Assembly: GCA_963809925.1 (NCBI GenBank)
Contig: CAWELH010000003.1
Span: 558,001 to 622,000, forward strand
Length of the DNA stretch: 64,000 nucleotides
Source of the DNA: DASQZK01 sp963809925
Lineage (GTDB): Bacteria > Bacteroidota > Bacteroidia > Bacteroidales > GCA-2748055
Direction: 5' to 3'
The translations under genes were made by a program, and so were the position numbers. Positions 62,225-64,000 of this stretch are shown one piece after another. Numbering within the stretch: the first letter of the stretch is position 1; every line of letters starts with the position of its first letter. The notes beneath the pieces are model-generated. The model was not told where the DNA came from and did no database searches. It was given only the letters and a program-made list of their open reading frames with translations.

Positions 62225-64000
62225 ATGAAAAAATACTGGAAAAGCCTTGAACAATTCCACGACATTCCCGATCCGGAGGAAGATAGACATGAAGACGAAC
62301 ACAAAAATGCCGTTCTCGACCTTTTTCAGGATGAGCTGGCCAATGCACATTCGTCCAGGAGAGATTTTCTGAAGCTTTTCGGCTTCAGTGTTACCACGGC
62401 TGCCCTGGTAGCCAGTTGTGAAAAGCCCGTTGAAAAGGCCATTCCTTATGTCATTCAGCCTGAGGAAATAACACCTGGGAAAGCCCGTTTCTATGCTTCG
62501 GCGATGTTCGACGGGAAAGATTTCTGCAGTGTACTCGTTAAAACCCGTGATGGCAGGCCGATCAAAATTGAAGGAAATGAACTGGCCGATTTTAACCAGG
62601 GAGGTACCACAGCCAGAAACCAGGCAACAGTGTTGTCACTGTATGATGATGCCAGGCTGAAGAAGCCCATGGCCGGAAAAAAATCGATGTCATGGGAGGA
62701 AATGGATAAAGAGGTGCTGTCGAAACTGGCTTCAGCTTCGGAAAACGGCCGGGATATCGTTCTTCTTACCTCTACCATCATCTCTCCTTCCACAATAAGG
62801 CTTATCAATGAGTTCAGCAAAACATACAACAATTTTCGCTGGGTTACCTATGATGCGGTATCCTGTTCCGGGATCCTTGAAGCCAATGAAAGATCTTTCG
62901 GGCAGGCTTTTATACCGGACTACCGATTCGACAAAGCCGACCTGGTTGTCAGCTTCGGTGCCGATTTCCTGGGCTCATGGATCGCACCAGTCCGCTTCAT
63001 CCGGCTGTATACAAAGAGGAGAAAGCTTGATGATGGACAGAAAGCCATGATCAGACATATCCAGGTCGAAGCGGGAATGAGCCTTACCGGAAGCAATGCC
63101 GATCTTCGGATACCCATCAAACCCTCCGCTGAAAAATCAATGCTTTCTGGCATTTATGCCGCTATCTCGGGAAGAAATGACGGTTCAAAAGATCCGGATG
63201 CTCAGAAAATTACGGCTGAACTGTTGGCCCATAAAGGCAAATCACTTGTGATTTCAGGCAGCAATGATCCTGATTGCCAGGTCCTCGTGAATGCCATCAA
63301 TCACGAACTGGGCAATATTCATAACACCGTGGATGTTAATATGCCACTAAACCTTGCAAGGGGAAGGGACCAGGATATGGCAGCCCTCGTTGACGATATG
63401 AATTTGGGAAAAGTAGGCGCCATTCTGATGTACAATGTAAACCCGGTTTACGATTACCCGGAAGCAGAACGTTTTGTTTCCGGCCTTCAAAAAGCGGATC
63501 TTTCCGTTGCTTTTTCCGGAAGTGCGTCCGAAACCGCCGGGCAGGCTTCACACGTATGTCCGGTTCATCATGCGCTGGAATCATGGGACGACTTTGAAGT
63601 CAGCCCGGGCAAGCTCTATCTTTCACAACCATGCATCAGTCCGCTTTTTGATACACGGTCCTTCCAGGACAGCCTCCTCACCTGGATGGGGGAAGACAGG
63701 GATTACTACCATTATATTATGAAAAACTGGGAGGAAACATGGTTTACCGGTAAGGGCGATTTTACTTCCTTCTGGAATAAGAGTCTGAGGGATGGTGTCT
63801 ACTCCTACAAGGTTTCGGGTGACTGGCCGGCCGACTTTAATCCCAATGCGCTTGTAAATCTGTCAGATAGCACGGAACGTCCAGCCAGTACGGGCTTTGA
63901 GATTATTTTTGCCGACAGCGTACAAATGGGAGACGGCAGGCATGCCAACAATCCGTGGCTGCAGGAATTGCCCGATCCTATTGCTAAGGTGACATGGGAG
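62225..64000 (+). CDS. actB: Alternative complex III subunit ActB (molybdopterin/Fe-S oxidoreductase-like), 3' end outside window
   Basis: 592 codons are visible to the window edge; the full protein is usually about 1000 residues. It begins with a cytosolic stretch and a Tat-like signal (SRRDFLKLFGFSVTTAALVASC, about residues 44-65, twin-Arg RRDFLK, with a possible lipobox Cys). The body is like the molybdopterin-binding B1 part of ActB (KPVEKAIPYVIQPEEITPGKARFYAS, seen as YVIQPEEITPGKARFYA; LVVSFGADFLGSW), which in known complexes has lost the cofactor. The Fe-S B2 domain would be beyond the edge. It was taken from the open frame starting at ATG 62225. Confidence 0.88.
   Translation, partial: MKKYWKSLEQFHDIPDPEEDRHEDEHKNAVLDLFQDELANAHSSRRDFLKLFGFSVTTAALVASCEKPVEKAIPYVIQPEEITPGKARFYASAMFDGKDFCSVLVKTRDGRPIKIEGNELADFNQGGTTARNQATVLSLYDDARLKKPMAGKKSMSWEEMDKEVLSKLASASENGRDIVLLTSTIISPSTIRLINEFSKTYNNFRWVTYDAVSCSGILEANERSFGQAFIPDYRFDKADLVVSFGADFLGSWIAPVRFIRLYTKRRKLDDGQKAMIRHIQVEAGMSLTGSNADLRIPIKPSAEKSMLSGIYAAISGRNDGSKDPDAQKITAELLAHKGKSLVISGSNDPDCQVLVNAINHELGNIHNTVDVNMPLNLARGRDQDMAALVDDMNLGKVGAILMYNVNPVYDYPEAERFVSGLQKADLSVAFSGSASETAGQASHVCPVHHALESWDDFEVSPGKLYLSQPCISPLFDTRSFQDSLLTWMGEDRDYYHYIMKNWEETWFTGKGDFTSFWNKSLRDGVYSYKVSGDWPADFNPNALVNLSDSTERPASTGFEIIFADSVQMGDGRHANNPWLQELPDPIAKVTWE

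Overview
The window comes from a member of the Bacteroidota, probably class Bacteroidia. Evidence: a SusC/SusD pair with an ECF sigma factor and FecR anti-sigma, proteins ending in type IX secretion (T9SS) sorting domains of both kinds, type B ribosomal protein L31, the Bacteroidota-type alternative GlmU, alternative complex III genes, and repeated TAnnTTTG promoter boxes at short distances upstream of start codons. There is no rRNA, no intact transposon and no CRISPR array. One tRNA (His) is present.

0-15.7 kb is core genome: the end of an unknown gene, a 1600-residue T9SS adhesin-like protein, a flavodiiron protein, a membrane-biogenesis operon (rsfS-ftsH-DUF2007-cdsA-psd), birA, pyrE with an SRPBCC partner, a NUDIX hydrolase, a thioredoxin-fold protein without active-site cysteines, and coaD. 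15.7-16.8 kb is a block of non-coding repeats. 16.8-25.5 kb is again core: a LiaF-like protein, lon, the GlmU-like enzyme, rpmE2, and an operon of a Bax inhibitor-1 homologue, a class V aminotransferase fold protein and a GNAT-like protein. 25.6-30.6 kb is a small surface-glycan cluster (flippase, methyltransferase, GT4, asparagine-synthase-like), ending at tRNA-His.

30.7-34.4 kb, directly after tRNA-His, is AT-rich and decayed: two unfamiliar genes plus apparent remnants of a GIY-YIG-type protein, an IS66-like transposase and a HicA toxin. 34.4-54.1 kb is a polysaccharide utilisation locus: GH36-like alpha-galactosidase, DUF4874/DUF4832 T9SS protein, PKD lipoprotein, SusD, SusC, FecR and sigma factor on the minus strand, an unknown lipoprotein, and a divergent sulfatase plus GH2-like protein. 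The content points to a sulfated, galactose-containing glycan. The sigma/FecR/SusC-STN set implies substrate-triggered trans-envelope signalling.

54.1-55.9 kb is a second repeat block that is the inverted counterpart of the first, so the two bracket about 37 kb. 55.9-64 kb holds a secreted protein built of four exact 23-residue repeats, a DUF2147 protein, folA-thyA, an AI-2E-family permease, a T9SS PKD protein, and the first two genes (actA, actB, the latter cut by the window end) of alternative complex III.

The most unusual items are the 23-residue FExWM repeat protein, the paired inverted repeat modules with variable tandem arrays, the GH2-like protein lacking the usual acid/base Glu, and a ligand-binding-like domain shared between two exported proteins of the glycan locus.
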